Of a DNA stretch of 6,223 nt, positions 6,139-6,223 are shown in pieces. Position numbers and translations under genes: made by a program. Origin of the DNA: Calditrichaeota bacterium AABM5.125.24 (lineage in GTDB: Bacteria > Electryoneota > AABM5-125-24 > Hatepunaeales > Hatepunaeaceae); contig MWJR01000010.1 of NCBI GenBank assembly GCA_002127415.1, positions 1 to 6,223 of the forward strand, read 5' to 3'. Below the pieces are notes generated by a model. That model saw only the letters and a list, made by a program, of their open reading frames with translations, made no database searches and was not told the origin of the DNA. The stretch's first letter is position 1; the number at the start of each line of letters is the position of its first letter.

Positions 6139-6162
6139 AGGCCGGACACTCCTGTCCGGCCT
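6139..6162. repeat. Perfect 10-bp-stem GC-rich hairpin upstream of the MgtC-family gene
   Basis: AGGCCGGACA (6139-6148) and TGTCCGGCCT (6153-6162) are perfect inverted repeats around a 4-base loop, CTCC. The stem has 7 G/C pairs of 10. There is no T-run on either side (the right flank is GGTCAGAC, the left flank in minus orientation is ACTAATGAC), so it lacks the usual intrinsic terminator tail. It lies in the leader or promoter region of the leftward MgtC-family gene. It could be a regulatory stem in that leader, the end of a gene lying beyond the window, or a copy of a dispersed palindromic repeat. The remaining bases up to 6223 show no gene. Confidence 0.8.
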
Positions 6163-6223
6163 GGTCAGACAAGTGATCTTCCCCCGATATTGTGGACAGG
6201 AGGAAAAGGCAATAACTTTAACC

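Noticed and set aside
6198..6203. AGGAGG as a Shine-Dalgarno for a rightward gene beyond the window
   Set aside because: No start codon follows within the remaining 20 bases, so the spacing would be too long; nothing else supports a gene there.
6112..6223. Mg2+ riboswitch or other known leader RNA upstream of the MgtC-family gene
   Set aside because: Only one simple hairpin is visible; no conserved riboswitch core could be recognised.

Overview
The window looks like an ordinary, moderately GC-rich bacterial chromosome segment, not a phage or plasmid. By hand count, one 240-base stretch of coding sequence is about 61% GC. Four genes run rightward (+) and one runs leftward (-). No rRNA, tRNA, CRISPR array or complete insertion sequence was seen. 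The organism cannot be named. The delta' subunit carries a long insert between its zinc-binding region and its Walker B-like region, of a kind I associate with Bacteroidetes and relatives. Together with the base composition and the lack of strong Shine-Dalgarno sites, this would fit an uncultured lineage of the FCB group (Zixibacteria-like, for example). That placement is inference only.

Bases 1-1829 hold a tight two-gene unit: the DNA polymerase III clamp-loader subunit delta' (holB, 5' end cut off by the window) and the PSP1/RicT-family protein (ricT), overlapping by 4 bases (GTGA). The holB-ricT order, with metG close by, is a known conserved neighbourhood (holB-yaaT ... metS in Bacillus subtilis). 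Bases 1830-1933 are an AT-rich gap made largely of heptamer repeats in inverted orientation, and they contain a plausible promoter for the next gene. Bases 1934-3802 encode methionyl-tRNA synthetase with a C-terminal tRNA-binding OB domain. Its anticodon-binding part is strikingly AT-rich compared with the rest of the gene.

Bases 3820-5334 hold the most unusual gene. It is one reading frame that joins a methyltransferase-fold domain with a degenerate SAM-binding loop to a complete RadC/UPF0758 protein with an intact JAMM metal site. Its start is probably a TTG 17 bases after metG, so it may be co-transcribed with metG. It ends head-on against a leftward MgtC/SapB-family membrane protein gene (5419-6111). 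The two genes are separated by an 81-bp near-perfect inverted repeat that may act as a two-way terminator and may be a small mobile or dispersed element. A second, perfect 10-bp-stem hairpin lies just upstream of the MgtC-family gene.

The first three genes are housekeeping functions: replication, an RNA-processing/Fe-S regulator, and translation. The candidates for something new are the methyltransferase-RadC fusion, the mosaic composition of metG, and the three different intergenic palindromic or repeated sequences.
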